Assembly: GCA_002069025.1 (NCBI GenBank)
Contig: MWBK01000240.1
Coordinates: 1-9,327 of the forward strand
Length of the DNA stretch: 9,327 nt
Origin: Bacteroidetes bacterium ADurb.Bin302
GTDB lineage: Bacteria > Bacteroidota > Bacteroidia > Bacteroidales > Paludibacteraceae
Direction: 5' to 3'
Part shown: positions 1 through 8,464 of the stretch, piece by piece
Layout of the letters: every line of letters starts with the position of its first letter
Position numbering within the stretch: position 1 is the first letter of the stretch
Made by a program: the position numbers and the translations under genes
The notes under the pieces: generated by a model
The model's input: the letters and a program-made list of their open reading frames with translations, nothing else
Told to the model about the DNA's origin: nothing
Databases searched by the model: none

Positions 1-3000
1 CAGATGTTCCACCATCAAAATCAAGAAATAATAAGCTCATTTGAGGATATAATTCTTTAATTCGTTTTTCAATACCCTTTGAAATTACATGATTAGCAAT
101 ACAACCAAAAGGCTGCATACTTACAACATTATGAACCCCGTGTTCTGCCAAGTTTGACAATTCGGCAGGTATTAACCAACCCTCTCCAAAATTTGCCGCA
201 GTATTAACAATCTTAGATGCCAATTTCTCATCTTTGAAGATGTTTGAAAATGGCTGATAAAATGGGAATGCCTTACAAATTTTGTCAAACTTTCTTACAT
301 TATGACGTATATACATATATATCATATCAATAGCAAATAGTGGGAGTTTCTCCTTTTTGATATGTTTTTCTTTATTAATATGGCTGTTAACCAAGGTCAT
401 AGTAAAGAAATTATAAATTGATGGTGCAACAACTTCAATTCCTTGATTAATTAACCAATCAATTGCATATTGATGACTAAATGCGTTATATTTTACATAG
501 ATTTCACCAACAATACCAATGCGTGCCACTTTTTTTTCTTTATCTATAGCATCAGTAAAATCTTTAACTGCAATTTTTAAAAGTCCTAACAAACCATCAT
601 AATCTCGTTTTTCTATGTATGGGAAGGCGGCTTCTGTATATTTGTCTTTAAGTCGTTTTGAAATTCCCTTTTGATTCTCTCTTACTACAGATGCATAATA
701 TAATTTGTTTATGCAATCTGCATAAAGCATAACATATATTGTAATTTTTGCTATCGATTTCCAATTCGGAGTGAACCCCGGTTGTGAATTTTGCAAATCT
801 CCACCTATTTCGAGTGACAATACAGGTACATTAGTATATCCTGCCTCTACTACTGCATTTTTTATCAATGCCAAGTAATTACTTGCTCTGCATTGACCTC
901 CGGTTTGTGTAATGATTACAGCAATATCGTCAAGATTATACTTGCCGCTTTGCAATGCCATAATAATAGAGCCAATTACTATCGTAGAGGGATAACAAAT
1001 TTCATTATTTGCATGTTTCAGACCGACATTAGCTGCCTCTTGATTTCCCATTGGTAGATTAACAAAATTATAGCCTAACAATTTGAATAATGATGGCAAA
1101 AATTCAGAATAACCTTCTGCAAAGTAAGGAGCTATAATGGTTCTTTTTCTATCTTCAATAGTGAAGACTTTTGTTCTACTTAAATTATTTATCTTATTAT
1201 CCGAATAATTTATTTCTAATTCAGATTTTAATTTCAAACTTTCTACTAAAGAACGAATTCTTAAGCGTAATGAACCTATATTATTTACATCATCAATTTT
1301 AAGGACAGTAATATTTTTACCACGACGTTTTAGGATACTCCCAACCTCATCGAGTATAAAAGCATCCGGACCGCATCCAAAAGATGTCAATTCTACATAA
1401 TGCAGATTCATATTACTATTGGCAACAAAACTTGCCGCCTTGAAAATTCTATTTGGATACGCCCATTGAGACACTGCATTTAATTCATTATATATTGCAG
1501 AGCCTTCATCTACAGCTATATTTTCAGTTATAACATCAATGCCCATATCTGCAATTGCATGAGATATTTTATGCTCTATAAAAGGATCAGCGTGATACGG
1601 ACGTCCGGCTAATAAAATTACCATTCTTCCTTCATTGTTCGCTTTTTCAAGCACTTCCATCGAACGTTTAGTCAGTGTTTGCAAATATTCAGTTTGGGCT
1701 TTTTTAGCTAATTCAATTGCACGTAAAGCTTTCTTTTTAGGAACTGATAATGTTTTTAAATAGCCAAGGCATGATGCTTCAAGTAGTTTCTCATCATTAA
1801 AAGTGATAACAGGAGCATCGAATTGAATACCATAACGACCTGCCGTATCAATTGAACTCTTTAAAACATCAGAATAACCTGTTACTATTGGACAATTAAA
1901 GCTGTTTTGCGATTTTTCATCTTCCTTTTTCTCAAATACAACATAGGGATAAAAAATTCTATCAACCTTTTTATCTATTAAATCCATAACATGACCATGC
2001 ATCAATTTTGCAGGAAAACAAATATTATCTGCCATAATTGAACGCACACCATGCCCGTATACTTTATCTGTTGAAGGTTTTGATAATTCAATTTCAAATC
2101 CACAATTTGTAAATAAAGCATGCCAGAACGGAAAGTTTTCAAATACTCCTAAACCACGGGGAATTCCTATTCTCAAGCCACCTTTATGAGATATTCTATT
2201 AAAAAGTAAATGGTACTTTTCTGCATACATATTCACCCCACGCTGTTTTTTCTCTGAAATATTAGAAAAAACGCGTTCACAATTATTTCCGGAATAAAAT
2301 GTATTGCCATTTTGGAATTTGAATGACTTAACAGTACAGTGGTTTTCGCATCCTTTACAAACTTCTATTGACGGATCATAACGATTAGCCGCTATAAAAT
2401 CGGATAATTTACGTTCCTTGTGATGCTTTACTGATTCTTTTGCATACAAAGCAGCTCCGTATGCACCCATCAATTCAGGGATGTCGGAGAAAGCAACATT
2501 TTTACCGGTCAAAACTTCTAATGCTCTGACAATTGAATGATTTTTAAAAGTACCACCTTGAACAACTATGTTAGAACCCAATTCTTTTACAGTTTTAAGT
2601 TTTAGTACCTTGAACAAACAATTTTTTATAACCGAATAAGAAAATCCTGCAGCAATATCTTCGACTTTTGCACCTTCTCTCATTGCCTGCTTCACTTTTG
2701 AATTCATAAACACAGTACAACGAGTACCTAAATCACATGGATGCTGTGCATGGCAAGACATTTCGGCAAACTTATCTACCTTATATCCTAGCATACTTGC
2801 AAAGGTCTCTATAAAAGAGCCGCAACCGGATGAACATGCTTCATTAATTTCAATTCGACTTATAGAACCATTATCTATAAAAATGGCTTTCATATCTTGT
2901 CCGCCGATATCTAAAACAAACGACACATTTGGAGTAATACTGCGTGCAGCTGTATAATGAGCTATGGTTTCGACCAAACCTAAATCCAAATTATATGCAG

Positions 3001-4180
3001 TTTTAAGTAAATTTTCGCCGTATCCGGTAGCAGCTGTTCCTAAAATAGAAACATCTCCAATCTTTGCATGCATATCTTGCAATGATTTAGAAAATGTTAG
3101 GAAGCTATCACCTTCATTTCTTCTATAGTCGCTATACACCAAATCGCCTGATTGGTTAAGCAACACAATTTTTGTAGTTGTAGAGCCTGAATCGACACCT
3201 AAATAACACGGCACTCCTTCTTTTAATGGAGCTCTCTGAACTAAATGTTTGATTTTATCCTTTTCCCATTGCTCATAATTAACATCCGAAAACAATGGTT
3301 CCAATCTATCCGAATACAAATCTTCTGTAATTTCTTTGCCAAAACGCAAAATATGCAAAAATTCTGTTAACTGCACTGTTCTTTTGGCCAAATCGGCTGA
3401 TAACAATGCACATCCTAATGCCGGTATTATTTGTGGATGTTCGGGTAAAACGCAATCTCTATTTTGCAATTCCAATACCTTTATAAAGCTCTTTTTTAAT
3501 GCTGGTAAAAATGCAAATGGACCACCACAAAAGAAAACTTGAGGTTTAATATCTGTACCACGCGCCAATGATGCAACAACTTGTAATGCTACAGCATGAA
3601 AAACTGATGCAGCAATATCATTTTTGCTGACACTTCTACTAATTAAATTTTGTATATCTGTTTTAGAGAATACCCCACATCTGGAAGCTATTGGATATAT
3701 TGTTTCGGCAGACTCTGCCAAATTGCTTAATTCTGCCGGACTTATGCCTAATAATGATGCGGTTTGATCTATAAAAGCCCCTGTACCACCTGCACAACTA
3801 CCATTCATGCGAATATCAGGAACTTTACCGACCTCAAAAAATATCATCTTGCTATCTTCTCCACCCATATCAATAAATGTATGGACTTGAGGATAACGTT
3901 GTTTTACAAATTCGGCGGATGCCACGACTTCTTGAACAAATGTATAATCAAGTTTACTTGAGTAACCCATGCCAACAGAGCCTGTTATGACAATGTCAAG
4001 CTTACAATTACCCAATTTATGATACATTTTTATTGCGATTTCACGCGCTGCTTGTCTAATATTTGCATTATGTCGGCGATAATCTGAAAACTTCAAATTC
4101 CCTTCATCATCTAATATTGCAACCTTAATTGTTGTGGACCCTATATCCACACCCATAGAATATATTTTTAAGTTCTTCAT
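1..4180 (-). CDS. Giant acyl-CoA dehydratase activase / HgdB-like fusion protein (3' end beyond window)
   Basis: The frame is open for 1393 codons from ATG at 4180 to the window edge, so the C-terminus is missing. No other ATG, GTG or TTG lies in frame before an upstream TGA near 4253; Met9 is an alternative start. Residues about 1-265 and 323-585 are two BadF/BadG/HgdC-type ASKHA ATPase modules: phosphate loops VDIGSTTIK (11-19) and VDSGSTTTK (329-337), second phosphate motifs DMGGED and DIGGQD. Cluster cysteines are C129/C168 and C449/C488. A linker holds C608, C611, C615 and C634. Residues from about 670 resemble DUF2229 and HgdB-type dehydratase subunits, with C721, C763, C936, C1062, C1097 and C1360. 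In the family, the activase uses ATP to push one electron onto a dehydratase or double-cubane cluster. Here both partners appear fused. It should be cytoplasmic and oxygen-sensitive. Family assignment is firm; substrate and physiological role are unknown. No frameshift was found on codon-by-codon reading. Confidence 0.93.
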   Translation of the reverse strand, partial: MKNLKIYSMGVDIGSTTIKVAILDDEGNLKFSDYRRHNANIRQAAREIAIKMYHKLGNCKLDIVITGSVGMGYSSKLDYTFVQEVVASAEFVKQRYPQVHTFIDMGGEDSKMIFFEVGKVPDIRMNGSCAGGTGAFIDQTASLLGISPAELSNLAESAETIYPIASRCGVFSKTDIQNLISRSVSKNDIAASVFHAVALQVVASLARGTDIKPQVFFCGGPFAFLPALKKSFIKVLELQNRDCVLPEHPQIIPALGCALLSADLAKRTVQLTEFLHILRFGKEITEDLYSDRLEPLFSDVNYEQWEKDKIKHLVQRAPLKEGVPCYLGVDSGSTTTKIVLLNQSGDLVYSDYRRNEGDSFLTFSKSLQDMHAKIGDVSILGTAATGYGENLLKTAYNLDLGLVETIAHYTAARSITPNVSFVLDIGGQDMKAIFIDNGSISRIEINEACSSGCGSFIETFASMLGYKVDKFAEMSCHAQHPCDLGTRCTVFMNSKVKQAMREGAKVEDIAAGFSYSVIKNCLFKVLKLKTVKELGSNIVVQGGTFKNHSIVRALEVLTGKNVAFSDIPELMGAYGAALYAKESVKHHKERKLSDFIAANRYDPSIEVCKGCENHCTVKSFKFQNGNTFYSGNNCERVFSNISEKKQRGVNMYAEKYHLLFNRISHKGGLRIGIPRGLGVFENFPFWHALFTNCGFEIELSKPSTDKVYGHGVRSIMADNICFPAKLMHGHVMDLIDKKVDRIFYPYVVFEKKEDEKSQNSFNCPIVTGYSDVLKSSIDTAGRYGIQFDAPVITFNDEKLLEASCLGYLKTLSVPKKKALRAIELAKKAQTEYLQTLTKRSMEVLEKANNEGRMVILLAGRPYHADPFIEHKISHAIADMGIDVITENIAVDEGSAIYNELNAVSQWAYPNRIFKAASFVANSNMNLHYVELTSFGCGPDAFILDEVGSILKRRGKNITVLKIDDVNNIGSLRLRIRSLVESLKLKSELEINYSDNKINNLSRTKVFTIEDRKRTIIAPYFAEGYSEFLPSLFKLLGYNFVNLPMGNQEAANVGLKHANNEICYPSTIVIGSIIMALQSGKYNLDDIAVIITQTGGQCRASNYLALIKNAVVEAGYTNVPVLSLEIGGDLQNSQPGFTPNWKSIAKITIYVMLYADCINKLYYASVVRENQKGISKRLKDKYTEAAFPYIEKRDYDGLLGLLKIAVKDFTDAIDKEKKVARIGIVGEIYVKYNAFSHQYAIDWLINQGIEVVAPSIYNFFTMTLVNSHINKEKHIKKEKLPLFAIDMIYMYIRHNVRKFDKICKAFPFYQPFSNIFKDEKLASKIVNTAANFGEGWLIPAELSNLAEHGVHNVVSMQPFGCIANHVISKGIEKRIKELYPQMSLLFLDFDGGTS

Positions 4181-4212
4181 ATTTGAATCATAATGATATA
4201 TCTTACATAACG

Positions 4213-4220
4213 CAAAATTA
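4213..4220 (-). promoter_or_regulatory. Candidate Bacteroidota -7 box for the activase gene
   Basis: On the minus strand this reads TAATTTTG, matching the Bacteroidota -7 consensus TAnnTTTG. It lies 32 bases before the ATG at 4180, leaving a leader of roughly 25 bases. I see no TTTG at the usual distance upstream; the nearest TTTG (4254-4257) is 33 bases away, which is too far. Readthrough from priA is the alternative source of transcript, because no clear terminator separates the two genes. No Shine-Dalgarno sequence precedes the start. Confidence 0.4.
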
Positions 4221-4246
4221 ATAGATTTATTTAATAAGTCTATTAA
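4218..4246. repeat. 29-base A+T-rich inverted repeat between priA and the activase gene
   Basis: The arms TTAATAGA and TCTATTAA are perfect complements. A second inner pair TTATT/AATAA is separated from them by one mismatch (G-U on the plus strand, C-A on the minus strand), and the centre is a single base. It overlaps the last three bases of the candidate -7 box at 4213-4220. It could be an operator for a dimeric regulator or a weak hairpin after priA. As a terminator it is poor: the stem is almost all A-U and only four T follow on the minus strand. Confidence 0.6.
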
Positions 4247-4263
4247 TTTATTTCAAAAAAAAA

Positions 4264-6456
4264 TCATAAAGGATCTACATCAACCACACAAATAACCGAT
4301 GGATTCTTTGTTTTAATTAAATTGATTGACTTTTCGAGGTATTCTTTAACGTACTGATACGAAATTTTATTATCAACCTTCAACATAATCTGTTTAATAT
4401 ACATCTGTTGAATTTTAGGCACAGGAGGCTCTTCTGGTCCAAGGACTCTATCATTCAAACAGTTCCGCAAATCATTAGCTAAGCTATTAGCATAAAAATT
4501 TAATGTAGACTGTTGCCTATGTTTTACGTATATGTTTATAATCTTGCAATAAGGGGGATACATAAACAACCTACGCTCAGACAATTGAGATTCGTAAAAT
4601 CCGATATAATCATTATTTACAATGGCTGTAATAAGTGGGTTTTCGGGCTGAGAAGTTTGCAAAACCACTAAGCCGTTATTATCTCGTCTTCCTGCTCTAC
4701 CTGCAACTTGCAGCAACAATTGGAATGTCCTTTCTCCGGCTCTAAAATCAGGATAATTAAGCATATTGTCAGCATTCAGTATGCCAACCAATTGTACATT
4801 AGCAAAATCTAAACCCTTAGCCAACATTTGAGTTCCAACAAGAACATTCGTTTTACCTGATTCAAAATTCTTCAATATTGTATCACCATCGTGCTTTTTA
4901 CGAGTAGTGTCAACATCAAGCCTACCAACTTGTACGCCTTCAAAAAACTCATTAAGAGCATCAACAACCTTTTCTGTACCAAAACCTTTATCTTTTATAG
5001 TTTCTTTACCACACGACGGGCATACTTTAGGCATTTCTTGCGAATATCCACAATAATGACATATCAAACGTTTCTTTTCTTTATGATAATTAAGACTTAA
5101 ATCACAATGTGGACATTTAGGCACCCAAGAGCAAGTCTGACACTCAATATAAGAAGAAAAACCACGCCTATTTTGGAATAGTATCACCTGTTTATTATTT
5201 GCAAAAGTATTCTTCATTTTTTCTATTAAGAACCATGAAAACATTTTTTGCATTCTATTTTTTTTAAATGCATCATTAATGTCGATAACTTTAACATCAG
5301 GCATTTGTAGATTTTCAAAACGCTCTAATAATTCAACTAAAGCATATTTACCTATTTGTGTATTATAATAGCTTTCAATAGAAGGAGTTGCAGTACCAAG
5401 CAAAACATTTGCAGCTGTGTATTTTGCCAATACCAAGGCCACATTTCTTGCATTATAACGAGGAGCCGGCTCATATTGTTTGTAAGAAGTTTCATGCTCC
5501 TCATCAACTATAATTAAACCTAAATTATTAAATGGTAAAAACACGGACGATCTTACTCCTAATACAACAGAATATCTGTTTGATTTTTGAATTTCAGTAT
5601 ATATTTCTGCCCTTTGAACATCTGAAATTTTAGAATGATAAACTAACATACAATCTCCAAAAACTTGCATCAATCTATTTGTTAATTGAGTTGTTAAAGC
5701 AATTTCCGGAACTAAATATAATACCTGTTTGCCTGATGCAATTACATCTTTAATAATATATGTATAAATTTCAGTTTTACCACTCGATGTTATTCCACGA
5801 AGCAAAACCGGTTTGCTATCAGCAAAATTTTGTTTAATTTCAAGAAGTGCTTTGTTTTGTGCATCTGATAATTTATAGATATCATGACAAGGCTCTATAC
5901 TATGCAAACGGCTTGATTTTTTCTCGTATTCGCGTAACAGTTCTTTCTTTATTAATGCATCATACACCGACCTAGTATATAAAGACAGAATTTGTTTCTT
6001 TGTAATTTCAGAATCAGTACATAATCCAAACACATAATCGTACAAGTCTTTTTGCTTTTGAGTAAGTTTAATATCACTAATATCGTTACAAGCAACAAGT
6101 ATATCTGTTTGCGGAGTATATGTGTTTTTTGCGAGTTCTCCGGGTAAGGCCGCTTTCATAACATCACCCAATGAGCATAAATAATAAGAACTTATCCAAG
6201 CCCATAAATCTAATTGAGATTGGGTAACAATCGGCTGAGCATCTATCACCTCAATGATAGATTTATAATTGATTTCCGAATTGAAGTCACTATGTACTCG
6301 AAGAACAATACCAATGTATGATTTTTTAGCACCTAACGGCACTCGTACTCTCATACCATTGCTGACACATTGATTTACTGCATCAAAACTATAAGTATAG
6401 CAAGTACGCACAGCTATCGGCAGTATTACATCAGCATATAATGTTTCTTCTTTCAT
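4264..6456 (-). CDS. priA: Primosomal protein N' (replication restart helicase PriA)
   Basis: PriA is a superfamily 2 DNA helicase that recognises stalled forks and D-loops and reloads the replicative helicase. The 730-residue length is normal for the family. Residues 1-105 form the DNA-binding N-terminal region (DVILPIAV, then VRVPLGAKKSYIGIV). Walker A is GITSSGKTE (221-229) and Walker B is DEEH (318-321). Motif III is GTATPS (354-359). Eight zinc-binding cysteines sit at 439, 442, 448, 451, 466, 469, 479 and 482. Motif V is GTQMLAKGLDF (541-551) and motif VI QVAGRAGR (583-590), so helicase function appears intact. The ATG at 6456 is chosen because the conserved DVILP motif follows within ten residues and the next Met is residue 35. 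The gene sits 88 bases after nqrF, behind a terminator and its own promoter, and is followed 83 bases later by the activase gene. The stop is TGA. Confidence 0.98.
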   Translation of the reverse strand: MKEETLYADVILPIAVRTCYTYSFDAVNQCVSNGMRVRVPLGAKKSYIGIVLRVHSDFNSEINYKSIIEVIDAQPIVTQSQLDLWAWISSYYLCSLGDVMKAALPGELAKNTYTPQTDILVACNDISDIKLTQKQKDLYDYVFGLCTDSEITKKQILSLYTRSVYDALIKKELLREYEKKSSRLHSIEPCHDIYKLSDAQNKALLEIKQNFADSKPVLLRGITSSGKTEIYTYIIKDVIASGKQVLYLVPEIALTTQLTNRLMQVFGDCMLVYHSKISDVQRAEIYTEIQKSNRYSVVLGVRSSVFLPFNNLGLIIVDEEHETSYKQYEPAPRYNARNVALVLAKYTAANVLLGTATPSIESYYNTQIGKYALVELLERFENLQMPDVKVIDINDAFKKNRMQKMFSWFLIEKMKNTFANNKQVILFQNRRGFSSYIECQTCSWVPKCPHCDLSLNYHKEKKRLICHYCGYSQEMPKVCPSCGKETIKDKGFGTEKVVDALNEFFEGVQVGRLDVDTTRKKHDGDTILKNFESGKTNVLVGTQMLAKGLDFANVQLVGILNADNMLNYPDFRAGERTFQLLLQVAGRAGRRDNNGLVVLQTSQPENPLITAIVNNDYIGFYESQLSERRLFMYPPYCKIINIYVKHRQQSTLNFYANSLANDLRNCLNDRVLGPEEPPVPKIQQMYIKQIMLKVDNKISYQYVKEYLEKSINLIKTKNPSVICVVDVDPL

Positions 6457-6460
6457 TCAA

Positions 6461-6488
6461 CAAAGATACTATTTAATGATTGCACAAA
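6461..6488 (-). promoter_or_regulatory. Bacteroidota-type promoter of priA
   Basis: The minus strand carries TTTG at 6485-6488, 16 bases, then TATCTTTG at 6461-6468, an exact match to the TAnnTTTG -7 consensus. The 16-base spacing is somewhat short; bases further upstream are a run of T, so the exact -33 position is uncertain. The -7 box ends only 4 bases (TTGA) before the priA ATG. Transcription would therefore begin at or almost at the start codon, giving a leaderless or nearly leaderless mRNA. No Shine-Dalgarno is present. Confidence 0.65.
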
Positions 6489-6520
6489 AAAAAATAAGCC
6501 ATTGTTTCCAATAGCTTATT
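6486..6520 (-). terminator. Rho-independent terminator of the nqr operon
   Basis: Minus-strand RNA would form a 12-pair stem, AATAAGCTATTG with CAATGGCTTATT, containing one U-G wobble and closed by a GAAA tetraloop. It is followed by a run of nine T (6486-6494) that overlaps the 3' stem end. It begins 24 bases after the nqrF stop codon, the expected place for the end of the operon. The T-run also supplies the -33 end of the priA promoter. Confidence 0.88.
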
Positions 6521-6544
6521 TTGAAGTAATTTTTAAAATAGTAT

Positions 6545-7831
6545 TTACGCACCAAAATTATCAAACATAATTGATTCCGGATCTACTCCTAGACTATCTA
6601 ACATATTAACAACAGCGTCAGACATTGGTCCGGGACCACACATGTAATATTCAATATCTTCAGGTGCTTCATGATTCTTCAAATATGTTTCATACATTAC
6701 ATTATGTACAAAGCCTGCAGTATATTTAACACCTGCTGCGTCTGCTGCAGGATCAGGTCTGTCAAGTGCTAAATGAAAATGGAAATTAGGGAATTCTTTT
6801 TCCAAACCAAGAAAATCAGATAAGTAGAATACTTCATTCAAGGCACGTGCGCCATAGAAATAATGCATTTCACGATCTGTTGTATGTAAGGTCTTTGTCA
6901 TGTGCATTATCTGAGCACGTAACGGAGCCATACCTGCACCACCGCCTATCCATATCATTTCGTTCTTTGTATCAAAAATTGGATGAAAATCACCATAAGG
7001 GCCACTCATAATAACCTTATCACCAGGTTTTAAAGTAAATATATAAGAAGATGCTATACCGGGCATTACATCTTGGAATCCAACTTCCGGTTTCGGTTTA
7101 AATGGAGGTGTTGCAATACGAACAGTCAACATAATTCTATCGCCTTCTGCAGGATAATTAGCCATTGAATATGCACGCACTGTAGATTCTGTGTTAGTAC
7201 ATTTAAGGGTAAATAGACCAAAATTTTCCCATGCAGGAAGATATTCCTTGCCGATTAATTCTTTATCTATATCCTTGCTATAATCCATTGTATATTCAGG
7301 TATTTTAATTTGTGCGTAAGAACCCGGAATAAAGTCCATATGCTCACCTTTAGGTAATGCAACAATAAATTCTTTAATAAATGTTGCAACATTTTTATTT
7401 GATATAACTTCGCATTCCCATTCTTTTACTCCCAACACAGACTCAGGAACCTTCACAGAAACATCATTTTTAAGTTTTACTTGACATCCTAAACGCCAAT
7501 TGTCTTTTACTTGTTTACGTGTGAAGTGTACTGTTTCAGTAGGTAGGATTTCACCTCCACCCTCCAATACTTGGCATCTGCATTGACCACATGAGCCTTT
7601 ACCGCCACAAGCTGATGGCAAAAAGACACCTTCAGCAGATAATGAACCCAAAAGTGTACCTCCTGAAGGCAACTCAATTTCTTTATCTCCATTAAGTGTA
7701 ACTTTTATAGGTCCCGAAGGAGATAAGTAGCGTTTTGCTACCAATAATAGTACAACAAGAAACAGAATAACAATCAAAAAGACAGCTACACTGAAACCTA
7801 TCATTGTTGCATTTATTGCTAAAATTGTCAT
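6545..7831 (-). CDS. nqrF: Na+-translocating NADH:quinone reductase subunit F
   Basis: NqrF is the electron entry subunit: it oxidises NADH and passes electrons through FAD and a [2Fe-2S] cluster to the rest of the membrane complex. The 428-residue chain starts with one membrane helix (about 11-33). A ferredoxin domain follows (about 40-130) with cluster ligands C75, C81, C84 and C116 in the pattern CGGKGSCGQC. The FAD-binding motif RAYSMANYP is at 219-227. The NAD-binding loop is GGGAGMAPLRA (296-306), with YYMCGPGPM (395-403) and the C-terminal FDNFGA typical of the ferredoxin-NADP reductase fold. All expected residues are present. It begins 10 bases after the nqrE stop, without a clear Shine-Dalgarno, and is the last gene before the operon terminator. 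Confidence 0.98.
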   Translation of the reverse strand: MTILAINATMIGFSVAVFLIVILFLVVLLLVAKRYLSPSGPIKVTLNGDKEIELPSGGTLLGSLSAEGVFLPSACGGKGSCGQCRCQVLEGGGEILPTETVHFTRKQVKDNWRLGCQVKLKNDVSVKVPESVLGVKEWECEVISNKNVATFIKEFIVALPKGEHMDFIPGSYAQIKIPEYTMDYSKDIDKELIGKEYLPAWENFGLFTLKCTNTESTVRAYSMANYPAEGDRIMLTVRIATPPFKPKPEVGFQDVMPGIASSYIFTLKPGDKVIMSGPYGDFHPIFDTKNEMIWIGGGAGMAPLRAQIMHMTKTLHTTDREMHYFYGARALNEVFYLSDFLGLEKEFPNFHFHLALDRPDPAADAAGVKYTAGFVHNVMYETYLKNHEAPEDIEYYMCGPGPMSDAVVNMLDSLGVDPESIMFDNFGA

Positions 7832-7841
7832 ATTTATTGTA

Positions 7842-8441
7842 TTAAATTTTTAAACCGGAAAAACACATAAAAGCCATTGCCATTAGTCCTACTGTAATAA
7901 AGGTTATTCCAAGACCACGTAAAGGAGCAGGAACATTTGAATATGACATTTTTTCACGTACAGCAGCTAAACATAGAATTGCCAAAAGCCAACCAACACC
8001 TGAGCCGAAAGCATAGACAGTTGCTTCACCAACATTTACAAAAGCTCTTTGCTGCATAAATAGACATGCTCCCATAATAGCACAGTTTACAGCAATTAGT
8101 GGTAAGAATATACCTAATGATGCATATAGTGCCGGGGCAAATCTTTCTACAACCATTTCAACTAATTGTACTACACCTGCAATTACCGCAATAAATAAGA
8201 TAAAACTTAAGAAGCTTAAGTCAACACCCTCAACCAATGCATCTGCTTTCAGTACGTAATTATCCAACAAATAGTTTAATGGAACAGTAACAATCAAAAC
8301 GAATATTACTGCAACTCCTAAACCAAGAGCTGTTTTGACATTTTTTGATACTGCCAAGAATGAACACATTCCCAAAAAGTATGCAAAAATCATATTATCG
8401 ACAAATATCGACTTTACGAATAAACCAAATAGACTTTCCAT
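7842..8441 (-). CDS. nqrE: Na+-translocating NADH:quinone reductase subunit E
   Basis: NqrE is an integral membrane subunit that pairs with NqrD in an inverted arrangement in the cytoplasmic membrane. The chain of 199 residues is the usual length. About six hydrophobic helices are visible, near residues 13-31, 36-56, 73-93, 104-126, 138-158 and 172-192. C26 (GMCSF) and C120 (VNCAIMG) fall at the same residue numbers as the two cysteines that, with those of NqrD, bind the intramembrane [2Fe-2S] cluster in the Vibrio cholerae enzyme. The start at 8441 gives the conserved [13 protein letters not shown] opening. It lies 23 bases after nqrD and 10 bases before nqrF. No Shine-Dalgarno is seen, so translation probably relies on an A+T-rich unstructured leader. 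Confidence 0.98.
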   Translation of the reverse strand: MESLFGLFVKSIFVDNMIFAYFLGMCSFLAVSKNVKTALGLGVAVIFVLIVTVPLNYLLDNYVLKADALVEGVDLSFLSFILFIAVIAGVVQLVEMVVERFAPALYASLGIFLPLIAVNCAIMGACLFMQQRAFVNVGEATVYAFGSGVGWLLAILCLAAVREKMSYSNVPAPLRGLGITFITVGLMAMAFMCFSGLKI

Positions 8442-8464
8442 ATTATATTACTTTTATGGGTTTA

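Noticed and set aside
3336..3542. Short plus-strand open frame of 68 codons
   Set aside because: It lies wholly inside the activase gene on the opposite strand, has no recognisable domain or ribosome site, and the minus-strand frame across it carries clear family motifs.
3764..3961. Short plus-strand open frame of 65 codons
   Set aside because: It is antisense to the first activase module, covering the coding of its conserved GSCAGGTG and DMGGED motifs; its own translation resembles nothing known.
1..4180. Possible frameshift or pseudogene in the giant activase gene, since it has no stop in the window
   Set aside because: Reading all 1393 codons gave no internal stop, and family motifs keep appearing in the same frame up to the last bases, so the gene is simply cut by the window edge.
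4218..4263. Inverted repeat as a rho-independent terminator for priA
   Set aside because: The stem is almost entirely A-U, is interrupted by a C-A mismatch on the minus strand and is followed by only four T. The longer T-run (4255-4263) precedes the hairpin instead of following it.
4891..5100. Short plus-strand open frame of 69 codons
   Set aside because: It is antisense to the zinc-binding region of priA and is explained as a by-product of that coding sequence.
7507..7692. Minus-strand open frame of 61 codons within nqrF
   Set aside because: It is a shifted reading of the ferredoxin domain of nqrF; the nqrF frame holds all cluster cysteines, so no frameshift or overlapping gene is needed.
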